This document shows positions 8,001-15,365 of a stretch of DNA of 16,283 bases, in pieces. Every line of letters starts with the position of its first letter. Position 1 is the stretch's first letter. This stretch comes from Ktedonobacteraceae bacterium. GTDB taxonomy: Bacteria; Chloroflexota; Ktedonobacteria; Ktedonobacterales; Ktedonobacteraceae. Position numbers and translations under genes: made by a program. The stretch spans positions 1 through 16,283 of the forward strand of contig JADBKA010000104.1 of NCBI GenBank assembly GCA_014896635.1, in the 5' to 3' direction. Under the pieces are notes generated by a model. The model was given only the letters and a program-made list of their open reading frames with translations, made no database searches and had not been told where the DNA came from.

Positions 8001-10448
8001 CTGCCGATCAGTCCTAACGGCAAGGTGGACCGTTCGGCACTGCCCGCCCCGGACACGGCGCGTCCAGAGCTTGAAGCTGCCTTCGTGGCCCCGCGCACGC
8101 CGCTGGAAGAGCAACTGGCGCGTATCTGGGCTGAAGTGCTCGGCATCGACAGGGTTGGCATCCACGACAATTTCTTCGATCTGGGCGGCGCCTCGATTCA
8201 GAGCTTACAGGTCATTGCAAAGGCTGAAGAAGCCGGCATTCATCTCGCGCCTGAGCAGATCTTTGAGCACCAGACGATTGCCGAGCTGGCGGCGGTGGCT
8301 GGTAAGGCTCCCGCTGCAAGCAATGGTCATGACGCAGCGCGAGAGCAGCAAAAGCGTCGTTCGGCGGTCCATATTCCCAGTACGGCGGATCTGCACCGGC
8401 CCTCCAGACCCTACCAGCCGGCACAGCCCGACTACGGGCATATGCATATCGAGAGCATTGGCGTCTACCTGCCGCCAAAAATCGTCTCGACGAAAGAAGT
8501 GCTGGCGCAGTGCCATATTCCCATCAAATTCCCACTGGAACAACTGACGGGCATCAAGAACAGGCGCATGGCGGGTGAGACGGAGTTCTCGGTTGATCTG
8601 GCAGCGAAAGCTATCGAGCACTGCTTCTCCAATTCCAAATACAGGCCGGAGGATATCGACCTGCTGATTTGCAGCAACATCTCGCGCTACAACGGACCCG
8701 ATTTCCAGGTCTCGTTTGAACCGAACATGGCGCTGCAATTGCAGCGGCGCTGCGGTCTGACCAACGCGCTCGCCTTCGATGTCTCGAACGCCTGCACGGG
8801 CATGTTCACTGCTATGTACATCGTCGATGCCTTCCTCAAGGCCGGCCTGATCAGGCGCGGCATGGTGGTGAGCGGCGAGTACATTACGCACCTGACGAAA
8901 ACTGCCCAGAAGGAGATCGAAGGCTACCTGGATTCGCGCATGGCCTGCCTCACCGTCGGCGATGCCGGTGCTGCCGTCATTCTTGATACAACGGCTGATA
9001 CAAAGCTCGGCTTCCACGAGTTTGAGATGTACACGCTTGGTCGCTACTACGATCTCTGCATCGCCCGCGCGACAGACAAAGATCATGGCGGCGCCATCAT
9101 GTATACCGATTCGGTCAAGGTCTCGGCTGTCAACATCCAGCACGCGGTTTCGCATGCCGCGCGTGTCATCGAGCGTTCCGGCTGGCCTAAAGAGGCGTTC
9201 CAGCACATTATCATGCACCAGACGTCGAAAATGACCATCTACGACGCCGGGCGCGAGATCAACAGCTACTTCGGTGAGGAGATCTGCCACGACGGCAACC
9301 TCATCAATAATATTGCTGAGCGCGGCAATACCGCTACTACCACGCATTTCGTCGCACTCATGGATCAGATCCTGGCCGGGCGCATCAGATCTGATAGCAA
9401 CATCGTCTTTGGTATCACCGGGTCGGGCGTCAATATCGGCACGGCCATCTATACCTTTGATGATCTGCCTGACCGTCTGCGCCGCGCCGCAACAGGTTCC
9501 TGGCAGCCAGAAAAGATCGCGCCGGCACGCGAGAAATTCGTGGCATTGTTGCCACGCACGCAGCGCGTGCGCGTCGCTAGCATCGGCACGCTGCCCCTGA
9601 TTGTGGATGGCAAGCGCGAATCTCTGGAAATGGCGAAAGCTGCGGCGCTGCGTAGCCTGCAAGCTTCGCCGTATAGCCGCAACGATATTGACCTGCTCAT
9701 CTATACAGGCGTCTACCGCGACGACTTCATCAGCGAACCGGCCCTTGCCTCGATTGTGGCAGGCCAGCTTGAGATCAATGATACTATTCAGTCGCAGGAA
9801 GATAAGAAAACCTTCGCCTTCGATCTCTTCAATGGAGCCAGTGGCGTTCTCAATGCCTGCTATACCGCTGTCGGTATGATGCAGAGCAAGAAAGCCGCTA
9901 CTGCCATGATCGTCACGGCAGAGATTGAGAATAACCGCGAGATCCTGCCCAATATGCTACGCGGCATTGAAGAGACGGCCTCGGCACTCATCCTGGACTA
10001 CAGTCCCGATGGGCAGACAGGCTTCGGCAACTTCGTCTTCAAGCATTTTCCCGAATATATTGGTGCTGTCAATACGCACACTATGCTACGCGACGGGAAA
10101 ACATGCCTGTACGTTGAGCAGGATGCGCACGTTGAGCAATACTATCAACGCTGTATCCGTGAGACGGTACTGGAACTGCTGCGTATCGAACAGCTTGATC
10201 TCTCGCGCATCAAGCTGATCCTGCCGCCTCAGATCTCGTCCAGTTTTATTGACGGTCTGAGTGATATCATGGAGGTTGACAGGAGCAAGTTCGTTGATCT
10301 GCATACGCAGTATGACCTGTTCACCTCATCGCTGCCGTATGCTTTGCAGGCGGTACACGAACGTAATCTGGCGCAGCCCGGCGATATCGGGCTGTTCATC
10401 GCGGTTGGCGCCGGCATCCAGGTGGGTTGTGCAACGTATTACTGGTAG
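5031..10448 (+). CDS. NRPS module (C-A-T, serine) fused to tandem KAS III-like domains
   Basis: The protein has 1805 residues. GTG 5031 overlaps the preceding TGA, with AGGAAGAGGA just upstream. Residues 1-35 are a helical LSPQEK lead-in. Residues about 36-470 are a condensation domain with HHIITD (His163, His164, Asp168), the next residue being Leu instead of Gly, as in some PKS-to-NRPS hybrid C domains. Residues about 500-1010 are an adenylation domain with YTSGSTGKPKG, LYGPTE and NGKVDR. Its ten specificity residues read D702 V703 W706 H745 I772 S774 L797 I805 D806 K998, the pattern known for L-serine. Residues about 1020-1095 are a thiolation domain with LGGAS (Ser 1055). After a linker, residues 1138-1482 are a FabH/KAS III fold with Cys 1255 (SNACTG), His 1396 (MHQTSK) and Asn 1433 (RGNTAT). 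Residues about 1510-1805 are a second KAS III fold with Ala 1603, Pro 1733 and no Asn at those sites, hence probably catalytically dead. No TE or reductase domain is present, so the KAS III pair is the likely release or tailoring step. Confidence 0.9.
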   Translation: MNDASRKLAELSPQEKRALLAQLLRKKVEDAQRTFPLSQGQRALWFLYRLAPDSSAYNLLYSARIHAAIDVPALQHALQALIQRYPILTATYAMDGQEPVQRLHPDQQIPIEVIDASHWSEERLRQEVTAEGNRPFNLEQGPLLRLKLYPISAEETVLCLTLHHIITDLWSLDLLIDELSLLYAARTAGMQVQLPPAGAQFTDYIRWQNELLASAEGERHWRYWQQKLAGEPPVLHLPTDRPRPPVQTYKGASHSFRLDDAVTKQLRALAYAEKVTLFTLVLAVFKVLLYRYTDQEDLLIGTPTLGRNHAGQEKIIGYLANPVALRTSFAGNPTFKDLLLQVRQTVIEALEHQDFPFPLLVERLQPKRDPSYSPFIQALFIWDKPRAHGAEAIAELLQNSLDGTATRVAQVAPQFESFISGQQGAHFDLSLTIFEVDGSLSGDFHYNTDLFDASTLARMEQHFKELLSSVVAHPEQRVLELPMLTEQERQQILIEWNNTQSEFPDNTCVHRLFEAQVERTPDAVAVVFGCDQLTYDELNRRANRVAHALQTLGVGPDTLVGVHMERSIEMVVALLAVLKAGGAYVPLEPSYPRERLLSMIEDAGLKILLTQPHLGDQLPHDNRHILYLENELCSLSQNEENPVSAVQPDNLIYMIYTSGSTGKPKGVMNIHRALCNRLHWMQQAYRLTAEDRVLQKTPFGFDVAGWEFFWPLLNGARLVVARPRGHQDPAYLLALIEEQQITTMHFVPSMLQAFLEQPGLERGRCASLKRVICSGEALSVELQKRFFASLDADLYNLYGPTEAAIDVSHWTCRRDSAESSVPIGHPIANTQLYILNRTLQPVPVGIAGELHIGGVGLARGYHNRPELTAEKFIPDPFSQQPGARLYKTGDLARYRADGAIEFLGRIDHQVKIRGVRIELGEIETVLAQHPAIKEVVVTARDDTPGKRLVAYLVPNPAYSGQRPGVEELRAYLKERLPQDMLPAAFVFLEALPISPNGKVDRSALPAPDTARPELEAAFVAPRTPLEEQLARIWAEVLGIDRVGIHDNFFDLGGASIQSLQVIAKAEEAGIHLAPEQIFEHQTIAELAAVAGKAPAASNGHDAAREQQKRRSAVHIPSTADLHRPSRPYQPAQPDYGHMHIESIGVYLPPKIVSTKEVLAQCHIPIKFPLEQLTGIKNRRMAGETEFSVDLAAKAIEHCFSNSKYRPEDIDLLICSNISRYNGPDFQVSFEPNMALQLQRRCGLTNALAFDVSNACTGMFTAMYIVDAFLKAGLIRRGMVVSGEYITHLTKTAQKEIEGYLDSRMACLTVGDAGAAVILDTTADTKLGFHEFEMYTLGRYYDLCIARATDKDHGGAIMYTDSVKVSAVNIQHAVSHAARVIERSGWPKEAFQHIIMHQTSKMTIYDAGREINSYFGEEICHDGNLINNIAERGNTATTTHFVALMDQILAGRIRSDSNIVFGITGSGVNIGTAIYTFDDLPDRLRRAATGSWQPEKIAPAREKFVALLPRTQRVRVASIGTLPLIVDGKRESLEMAKAAALRSLQASPYSRNDIDLLIYTGVYRDDFISEPALASIVAGQLEINDTIQSQEDKKTFAFDLFNGASGVLNACYTAVGMMQSKKAATAMIVTAEIENNREILPNMLRGIEETASALILDYSPDGQTGFGNFVFKHFPEYIGAVNTHTMLRDGKTCLYVEQDAHVEQYYQRCIRETVLELLRIEQLDLSRIKLILPPQISSSFIDGLSDIMEVDRSKFVDLHTQYDLFTSSLPYALQAVHERNLAQPGDIGLFIAVGAGIQVGCATYYW

Positions 10449-10458
10449 GTATTGAGGG

Positions 10459-10503
10459 GCCAGAGGGCGGATAGCCCTCTGGCAGGGGTGTGGGAGTGCT
10501 CCC
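10459..10503 (+). repeat. Two-stem G/C-rich palindromic element after the NRPS gene
   Basis: A perfect 10-bp stem (10459-10468 GCCAGAGGGC with 10474-10483 GCCCTCTGGC) has a 5-base loop GGATA. A second, smaller stem follows (10492-10496 GGGAG with 10499-10503 CTCCC, or AGGGG 10484-10488 with CCCCT 10502-10506). The order and sizes match the element at 685-729. It could attenuate transcription or protect the 3' end of the NRPS message before the PPTase gene. Confidence 0.6.
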
Positions 10504-10578
10504 CTCCCGCAGGCTCTTTGAACTTCTTTTGCCGTCGAAGTGGAAAAGAAGGGAAGAGAAGATTGTGAGGAACATATC

Positions 10579-11346
10579 ATGGCCGAAGAAAGCGCAGCAT
10601 GGCAGGTTCCCTCGGCAGATCTCACTCTGCCGGAAGACGAAATCCACATCTGGCGTGCTTTCCTCGATCAAGCGCCATTTTCCATCGAGCGACTGAAATC
10701 ACTGCTCGCTGATGATGAGCGTCAGCGGGCGGCCAGCTTTCACTTTGTCCGTGACCGGAACCGCTTTATCGTTGCGCGTGGCCTGCTCAGGACGATTCTC
10801 GGCCTCTATCTGCGCAGTGAGCCGCGCGGATTGCGCTTTCTCTATAGTGCCAGGGGGAAGCCATCGCTCGCACCGGCAGGCAAGGGCAGCAAGGGCAGCG
10901 CCGGCGAAGTGCGCTTCAATCTCGCCCACTCGCATGAGGTTGCTCTATTCGCGTTCTCAAGCGCGTGCGAGCCGGGCATCGACGTCGAGTTTGTGCGCCC
11001 GCTGGCCGATGCGCGACAAATCGCCGAGCGGTTTTTCTCGGTGCGGGAGAACGGAGTGCTGCGCGAACTTGATCCCGTCGAGATGCACAGGCGCTTCTTT
11101 CTCTACTGGACGCGCAAAGAAGCATATCTGAAAGCGCTGGGAGAGGGCCTGGCCGGACTGGCGGGCGATATCCGTCAGATCGACACAGCAGCCCCGCCCG
11201 GTCAGCCGTTAATCGTGCCGCCTTCGCAGGACAACGGCCAGAGGAGCTGGCTCGTCCACGATATTGAGCCGGCCCCCGGCTATGTGGCCGCGCTGGCGTT
11301 CCCGCAGCAGGATATGCAAATCGTCTATTATCAACTGGCATTCTAG
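10579..11346 (+). CDS. 4'-phosphopantetheinyl transferase, Sfp type
   Basis: The enzyme moves the phosphopantetheine arm of CoA onto the carrier-domain serines of PKS and NRPS proteins, turning apo-ACP/PCP into the holo form. The 255-residue protein, normal for the Sfp family, shows FNLAHSHE, the Mg-binding GIDVE (Asp 135, Glu 137) and FFLYWTRKEAYLKALGEGL with Lys 180 and Glu 181. A short Gly/Lys/Ser-rich insertion (about residues 100-110, from a repeated GGCAAGGGCAGC-like stretch) sits before FNLAHS. ATG 10579 is chosen because TGAGGA lies 7 bases upstream; the in-frame ATG at 10540 lacks a site. It is 130 bases after the NRPS and 13 bases before the thioesterase gene, so it likely serves this cluster. 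Natural targets would be ACP Ser 1186 and T-domain Ser 1055 of the two upstream proteins. Confidence 0.92.
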   Translation: MAEESAAWQVPSADLTLPEDEIHIWRAFLDQAPFSIERLKSLLADDERQRAASFHFVRDRNRFIVARGLLRTILGLYLRSEPRGLRFLYSARGKPSLAPAGKGSKGSAGEVRFNLAHSHEVALFAFSSACEPGIDVEFVRPLADARQIAERFFSVRENGVLRELDPVEMHRRFFLYWTRKEAYLKALGEGLAGLAGDIRQIDTAAPPGQPLIVPPSQDNGQRSWLVHDIEPAPGYVAALAFPQQDMQIVYYQLAF

Positions 11347-11359
11347 TTGGGAAGCCGCA

Positions 11360-12109
11360 ATGGTACAGACAGGTCCCTGGATCACACAAACGAAAGCTCA
11401 GCCGCGCCTGCGCCTGTTCTGTTTCCCCTATGCTGGCGGCGGCGCCGCGATCTATCGCACCTGGCAGGAGCAGTTCCCGGCGGAGATCGAAGTCTGTCCG
11501 GTTCATCTGCCGGGCCGTGAGAGCCGGATCAAAGAAGCGCCATATACACGTCTTGCACCTCTCATCGAGGCGCTCGCGCAGGCTCTTGAACCTTTTATGT
11601 ATATCCCGTTTGCCTTCTTTGGCCACAGTATGGGTACCCTGATCAGCTTCGAGCTGGCGCGGCACCTGCGCCGTCGACATGCCCCCATGCCGGTGCGTCT
11701 TTTTGTTGCGGCTCATCGCGCTCCTCAGTTGCCGGATCGCGGCGAGCCACAGTATCTCTTGCCTGATGACGAACTGATCGACAGCTTGCGCCGTCTGGGT
11801 GGAACGCCGCCGGCCATTCTCCAGCACGAGGAATTAATGAGAATCGTGCTCTCGATTTTACGCGCAGACTTCGAGCTGTGCGAGACGTATGTCTATACGC
11901 CGGAAGAGCCGCTTGACCTCCCCATCTCGGCCTATGGCGGCGAACAGGATACGCTGGTCAGCCGGCAAGAACTGCAAGCCTGGGCGCTTCAGACGCAGCG
12001 GGCATTCACCCTGGACATGCTGGCGGGCAACCACTTCTTCCTTCAGAGCCAGCAACCACTGCTCCTACAAAACATTGCGCAGCAATTGCAATGCTATGTT
12101 TCCGCGTAA
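11360..12109 (+). CDS. Type II thioesterase (alpha/beta hydrolase) of the PKS/NRPS cluster
   Basis: This is a stand-alone thioesterase that hydrolyses wrong or stalled acyl groups from carrier domains, an editing role typical of secondary-metabolite clusters. The protein has 249 residues, the usual TEII length. It has the N-terminal LFCFPYAGGGA oxyanion segment, VHLPGRESR, the nucleophile elbow GHSMG (Ser 90), an Asp in GGEQD (Asp 197) and a His in GNHFFL (His 225), a complete triad. The start ATG 11360 follows the PPTase stop by 13 bases with a modest GGGAAG site, so the two genes are probably cotranscribed. Since the NRPS lacks an integrated TE, a releasing role for this enzyme cannot be excluded, but its sequence type is editing TEII. 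Confidence 0.92.
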   Translation: MVQTGPWITQTKAQPRLRLFCFPYAGGGAAIYRTWQEQFPAEIEVCPVHLPGRESRIKEAPYTRLAPLIEALAQALEPFMYIPFAFFGHSMGTLISFELARHLRRRHAPMPVRLFVAAHRAPQLPDRGEPQYLLPDDELIDSLRRLGGTPPAILQHEELMRIVLSILRADFELCETYVYTPEEPLDLPISAYGGEQDTLVSRQELQAWALQTQRAFTLDMLAGNHFFLQSQQPLLLQNIAQQLQCYVSA

Positions 12110-12133
12110 CAGAGACATTCGTCACTCGCTGAT

Positions 12134-12162
12134 CTGAACAATGTCCTGATTCGTGATAGAAT
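12134..12162 (+). promoter_or_regulatory. Candidate sigma70-like promoter before glgB
   Basis: TGATAGAAT (12154-12162) fits an extended -10 (TGnTATAAT, one mismatch in the hexamer). A poor -35, CTGAAC (12134-12139), lies 17 bases upstream. It sits in the 121-base gap between the thioesterase and glgB, where a new transcription unit is expected because gene function changes. The prediction is by eye only. Confidence 0.35.
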
Positions 12163-12230
12163 ACGGGATGTTCTCATATTCTTTTTTCATGGTCATCGTT
12201 GGATGGAGCGAAAAAGGATTTTTGTAAGCT

Positions 12231-14273
12231 ATGTCATATCATGCACAGCAGAATCAACAACGTGAGCCGGCTAATACCGGCAGCAGTCAAGAAATCTCTC
12301 TAGATAAAGAACAATCAGTATCATCCCTCTTCAGTGATTTTGATTTGTATCTTTTCGGGCAGGGGAAGCATTATCATATCTATGAAAAAATGGGCGCTCA
12401 CCCGCGTACTGTGGACGGCGTGTCGGGGACGCATTTTGCCGTCTGGGCGCCCAATGCCCGCGAAGTCTCAGTTATTGGCGATTTTAACCACTGGGAGCGT
12501 GGTGCGCATCCTATGTATCTGCGACATCAGGAACTGGGCATCTGGGAGTGCTTTATTCCCGGTGTGCAGGTGGGGGCGCTCTATAAGTATGCCATTGTTT
12601 CGCGTGCTCACGATTATCGCGTGGACAAAGCTGATCCCTATGCCTTTGCCAGCGAGTTGCGTCCCAATACCGCCAGTATCGTGACCGACTTATATCGTTA
12701 TCAGTGGCAGGATGCGGAATGGATGCAGCAGCGCGCGCGGCGGCAGCAACTGGATGCACCCATCTCGATCTACGAGGTGCATCCAGGGTCCTGGCGCCAT
12801 GTGCCGGAACGGCATCAAGAAGGGGCGGTTGAAGAAGATCGTTTCATGACCTATCGAGAGATGGCTCACGCGCTGGCCGACTATGTTAAAGAGATGGGCT
12901 TCACGCATATTGAGCTGTTGCCTATTACCGAGCATCCCTATGACGGTTCGTGGGGCTACCAGGTCACGGGCTACTACGCGCCTACCAGTCGTTTTGGCAC
13001 GCCTGACGACTTTAAATATTTTGTCGATTATATGCACCAGCAGGGGATCGGAGTGCTGCTCGACTGGGTGCCGTCGCACTTTCCCAAAGATGGCTTTGCA
13101 TTGAGCTATTTTGATGGCACGCATCTCTACGAGTATGCTGACCCGCGCAAGGGAGAGCATAAGGAGTGGGGGACGTATGTGTTCGACTATGGACGCAGCG
13201 AGGTGCGCAATTTCCTCATTGGTAGTGCGCTCTTCTGGCTGCGCGAGTATCACATCGACGGGCTGCGCGTTGATGCAGTCGCTTCGATGCTCTATCTCGA
13301 CTATATGCGACCGTCGGGCGAGTGGGTGCCGAACGTCTATGGGGGCCGCGAGAACCTGGAAGCGGTTGAGTTCCTGCGCCAATTCAATGAAGCGGTCTAT
13401 GAGCAGGTGCCGGGAGCTGTCACCATTGCAGAGGAGTCTACGGCCTGGCCGCTGGTCTCGCGTCCAACGTATGTCGGCGGCCTGGGATTCACTTTCAAGT
13501 GGAATATGGGCTGGATGCACGATATACTGGAATATATGCATATGGACCCTATCCACCGGCGCTACCATCATAACAACATCACGTTCTCGCTCATGTACGC
13601 CTATTCAGAGAACTTTGTGCTGCCGCTCTCGCATGACGAGGTGGTCCATCTAAAAGGCTCGCTGTTGACGAAAATGCCCGGCGACCTGTGGCAGCGCTTC
13701 GCCAACCTGCGCGCGCTGTATGGATTCATGTGGGGGCATCCAGGCAAGAAGCTACTCTTTATGGGGGGAGAATTTGGGCAGTGGCACGAGTGGCAGTATG
13801 GAGAGAGCCTGGATTGGCATCTGCTGGAGCCGCACAGCGACCCGCGCCATGCGCAATTACGCGCTTTTGTACGCGATCTCAACCGGCTCTACCGGCAGGA
13901 ACCGGCGCTCAGTTCCCAGGATTACGACCCGCACGGTTTTGCCTGGATCGACTGCCATGATTCGGACAACAGTGTCATTTCCTTTATGCGACGCGGCGCA
14001 GTGCCGGAAGAGACGCTCATTTTTGTATGCAATTTTACGCCTGTGCCGCGTTACGGCTATCGCATCGGCGTGCCTTATGCAGGTGTATACTATGAAGTGC
14101 TGAACAGCGATGAGAGGCAATACGGGGGCAGTGGCGTGTGCAATGAGCAACCGATGCCGAGTGGTCCTGTGTTCTGGCAGTGCTGTCCGCACTCTATTCT
14201 TCTGACACTTCCCCCACTTGCCACCGTTATATTGAAGGGGCATCTCAGCGAGACGCACAGCAGTGATCAGTAA
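12231..14273 (+). CDS. glgB: 1,4-alpha-glucan branching enzyme (GH13)
   Basis: The enzyme cuts an alpha-1,4-glucan and re-attaches the piece by an alpha-1,6 bond, making branch points in glycogen in the cytoplasm. The 680-residue protein has a polar N-terminal stretch (1-45), a CBM48/E-set domain (about 65-170, with [20 protein letters not shown]) and the GH13 barrel. Barrel motifs are [34 protein letters not shown] with nucleophile Asp 348, IAEESTAWP with acid/base Glu 401, and LSHDEVVH with Asp 469. A C-terminal all-beta domain follows. All catalytic residues are present and the length is normal. The start at ATG 12231 has only a distant AAAAAGGA (12211-12218), so the start is less certain than the family. 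It is housekeeping metabolism and probably marks the end of the biosynthetic cluster; no other glycogen gene is in the window. Confidence 0.95.
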   Translation: MSYHAQQNQQREPANTGSSQEISLDKEQSVSSLFSDFDLYLFGQGKHYHIYEKMGAHPRTVDGVSGTHFAVWAPNAREVSVIGDFNHWERGAHPMYLRHQELGIWECFIPGVQVGALYKYAIVSRAHDYRVDKADPYAFASELRPNTASIVTDLYRYQWQDAEWMQQRARRQQLDAPISIYEVHPGSWRHVPERHQEGAVEEDRFMTYREMAHALADYVKEMGFTHIELLPITEHPYDGSWGYQVTGYYAPTSRFGTPDDFKYFVDYMHQQGIGVLLDWVPSHFPKDGFALSYFDGTHLYEYADPRKGEHKEWGTYVFDYGRSEVRNFLIGSALFWLREYHIDGLRVDAVASMLYLDYMRPSGEWVPNVYGGRENLEAVEFLRQFNEAVYEQVPGAVTIAEESTAWPLVSRPTYVGGLGFTFKWNMGWMHDILEYMHMDPIHRRYHHNNITFSLMYAYSENFVLPLSHDEVVHLKGSLLTKMPGDLWQRFANLRALYGFMWGHPGKKLLFMGGEFGQWHEWQYGESLDWHLLEPHSDPRHAQLRAFVRDLNRLYRQEPALSSQDYDPHGFAWIDCHDSDNSVISFMRRGAVPEETLIFVCNFTPVPRYGYRIGVPYAGVYYEVLNSDERQYGGSGVCNEQPMPSGPVFWQCCPHSILLTLPPLATVILKGHLSETHSSDQ

Positions 14274-14295
14274 TGTGGCACTGATGTGGCACTGA
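14274..14295 (+). repeat. Perfect 11-base tandem duplication directly after the glgB stop
   Basis: TGTGGCACTGA occurs twice without a gap (14274-14284 and 14285-14295), starting immediately after TAA. It is probably a local slippage duplication. Confidence 0.6.
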
Positions 14296-14326
14296 AGAGA
14301 TTAAAGGCAAGGAAACCTTATCTCTT
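14295..14326 (+). terminator. Imperfect hairpin between glgB and the LOG-family gene
   Basis: AAGAGAT (14295-14301) pairs with ATCTCTT (14320-14326). The stem continues after a small bulge with AAGG/CCTT around a loop of about 8 bases. No T-run follows on either strand, so a classical intrinsic terminator is doubtful. A mRNA 3'-end or leader structure is equally possible. The remaining bases to 14376 show no clear promoter. Confidence 0.3.
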
Positions 14327-14376
14327 CCTGCGCGTATGAATTTTGCCTGATAACGTCGTTGTAAATAAAGCGATAG

Positions 14377-15348
14377 ATGAAGAGTAAACCTATGAGTCGG
14401 AATCGTATGAAGAACAATGGAACTGGTCATAGTCAGGGGTATAGCCATAATCAAAAAATCAACGGGGGAGCCTATAAGGCTAATGGAGCTTCCGCCGGGC
14501 GTGACAGGAAAGCAACGGACCGCTATCGCGCTCTGAGGAGCAAAGGGAGAGCCGTTACAGAAGATGAGCGCCTGCTCAGCCGCCGTACTCAGCCACTCAT
14601 CAGTCCAAGTGAACCGGTACCCCAGGAAGTCATTCAGACCGAGGATCATGCCTTTGAGCGCGCGCTCAACCTGGACTTTACCATCACCGACCCCTGGCGC
14701 GTCTTTCGCATCATGAGCGAATTCGTCAACGGCTTTGAATCTCTAGCTCACATTCCACCTTCGGTCGCCATTTTTGGCTCTGCGCGCACCAGACCTGACG
14801 ATCCCGTCTACCGGGCAGCAGAAAAGACGGCCTACCTGCTCGGCAAAGCCGGCTTTGGTATCATCACCGGCGGCGGTCCTGGTATCATGGAAGCCGCGAA
14901 TAAAGGCGCGCAGGAGTCCGGCAATCTCTCGATTGGCTGCAACATCGAATTGCCATTTGAGCAGCGTTCAAACCCCTACCTGGATATTGATCTGGAGTTT
15001 AAATACTTCTTTGTGCGCAAAACACTCTTTGTGAAGTATTCAAACGCTTTTATCATCTTCCCCGGCGGCTTTGGTACGATGGACGAGCTTTTTGAGGCTC
15101 TGACCTTGATCCAGACCAAAAAGGTCAGCAACTTTCCGGTCATCCTGTACGGGTCCGCGTACTGGCGGGGCCTGCTAGACTGGATGCAGCATACGATGCT
15201 GATAGAAGAGAAAATCTCGCCTGTTGACATGGATCTTTTGCGCATGTCAGACAATCCTGAAGAGATCTGCCAGCTCGTTTGCGAAGCGTACAGGCACACG
15301 TATCTGCTGGAGAAAGAAGACCCCAACCGCGAGAAAACAATCCGCTGA
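14377..15348 (+). CDS. LOG / TIGR00730-family Rossmann-fold protein (nucleotide 5'-monophosphate phosphoribohydrolase-like)
   Basis: The family, formerly called lysine decarboxylase-like, contains enzymes that split the base from nucleoside monophosphates, including cytokinin ribotides. Residues from about 90 form the Rossmann fold, starting SVAIFGSART. The GGGPGIMEAANKGA loop begins at Gly 165. The hallmark PGGFGTMDE is at residues 229-237, followed by LFEALTLIQTKK. Both loops are complete, so an active hydrolase is likely; the true substrate is not readable. Residues 1-85 are polar, rich in Asn, Gly, Arg and Lys, and look disordered, an extension beyond the typical core of about 200 residues. 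ATG 14377 is the longest start. ATG 14392, with GAAGAG 7 bases upstream, is a good alternative and would shorten the protein by 5 residues. It converges on the transporter gene with a 17-base gap. Confidence 0.85.
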   Translation: MKSKPMSRNRMKNNGTGHSQGYSHNQKINGGAYKANGASAGRDRKATDRYRALRSKGRAVTEDERLLSRRTQPLISPSEPVPQEVIQTEDHAFERALNLDFTITDPWRVFRIMSEFVNGFESLAHIPPSVAIFGSARTRPDDPVYRAAEKTAYLLGKAGFGIITGGGPGIMEAANKGAQESGNLSIGCNIELPFEQRSNPYLDIDLEFKYFFVRKTLFVKYSNAFIIFPGGFGTMDELFEALTLIQTKKVSNFPVILYGSAYWRGLLDWMQHTMLIEEKISPVDMDLLRMSDNPEEICQLVCEAYRHTYLLEKEDPNREKTIR

Positions 15349-15365
15349 AGCCCTTCTTCTCTTCA

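Noticed and set aside
8442..9480. First C-terminal domain as an HMG-CoA synthase-like beta-branching enzyme
   Set aside because: The His sits in an HQTSK motif and the Asn in a GNT loop, which is the FabH/KAS III triad. No HMGS-type signature was seen, and none of the usual partner genes (ECH, donor ACP) are in the window.
8205..9662. 485-codon open frame on the - strand inside the KAS III region
   Set aside because: The opposite strand encodes a clear NRPS-KAS III protein. The antisense translation matches no family and has the Arg/Asp/His-rich look of a codon-bias shadow.
5031..10448. An integrated thioesterase at the end of the NRPS
   Set aside because: No GxSxG alpha/beta-hydrolase segment occurs after the T domain; the whole C-terminus is accounted for by two thiolase-type folds.
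14274..14295. Possible start of a CRISPR or longer direct-repeat array
   Set aside because: Only two adjacent 11-base units without spacers are present. No CRISPR-like array or tRNA gene was seen anywhere in the window.
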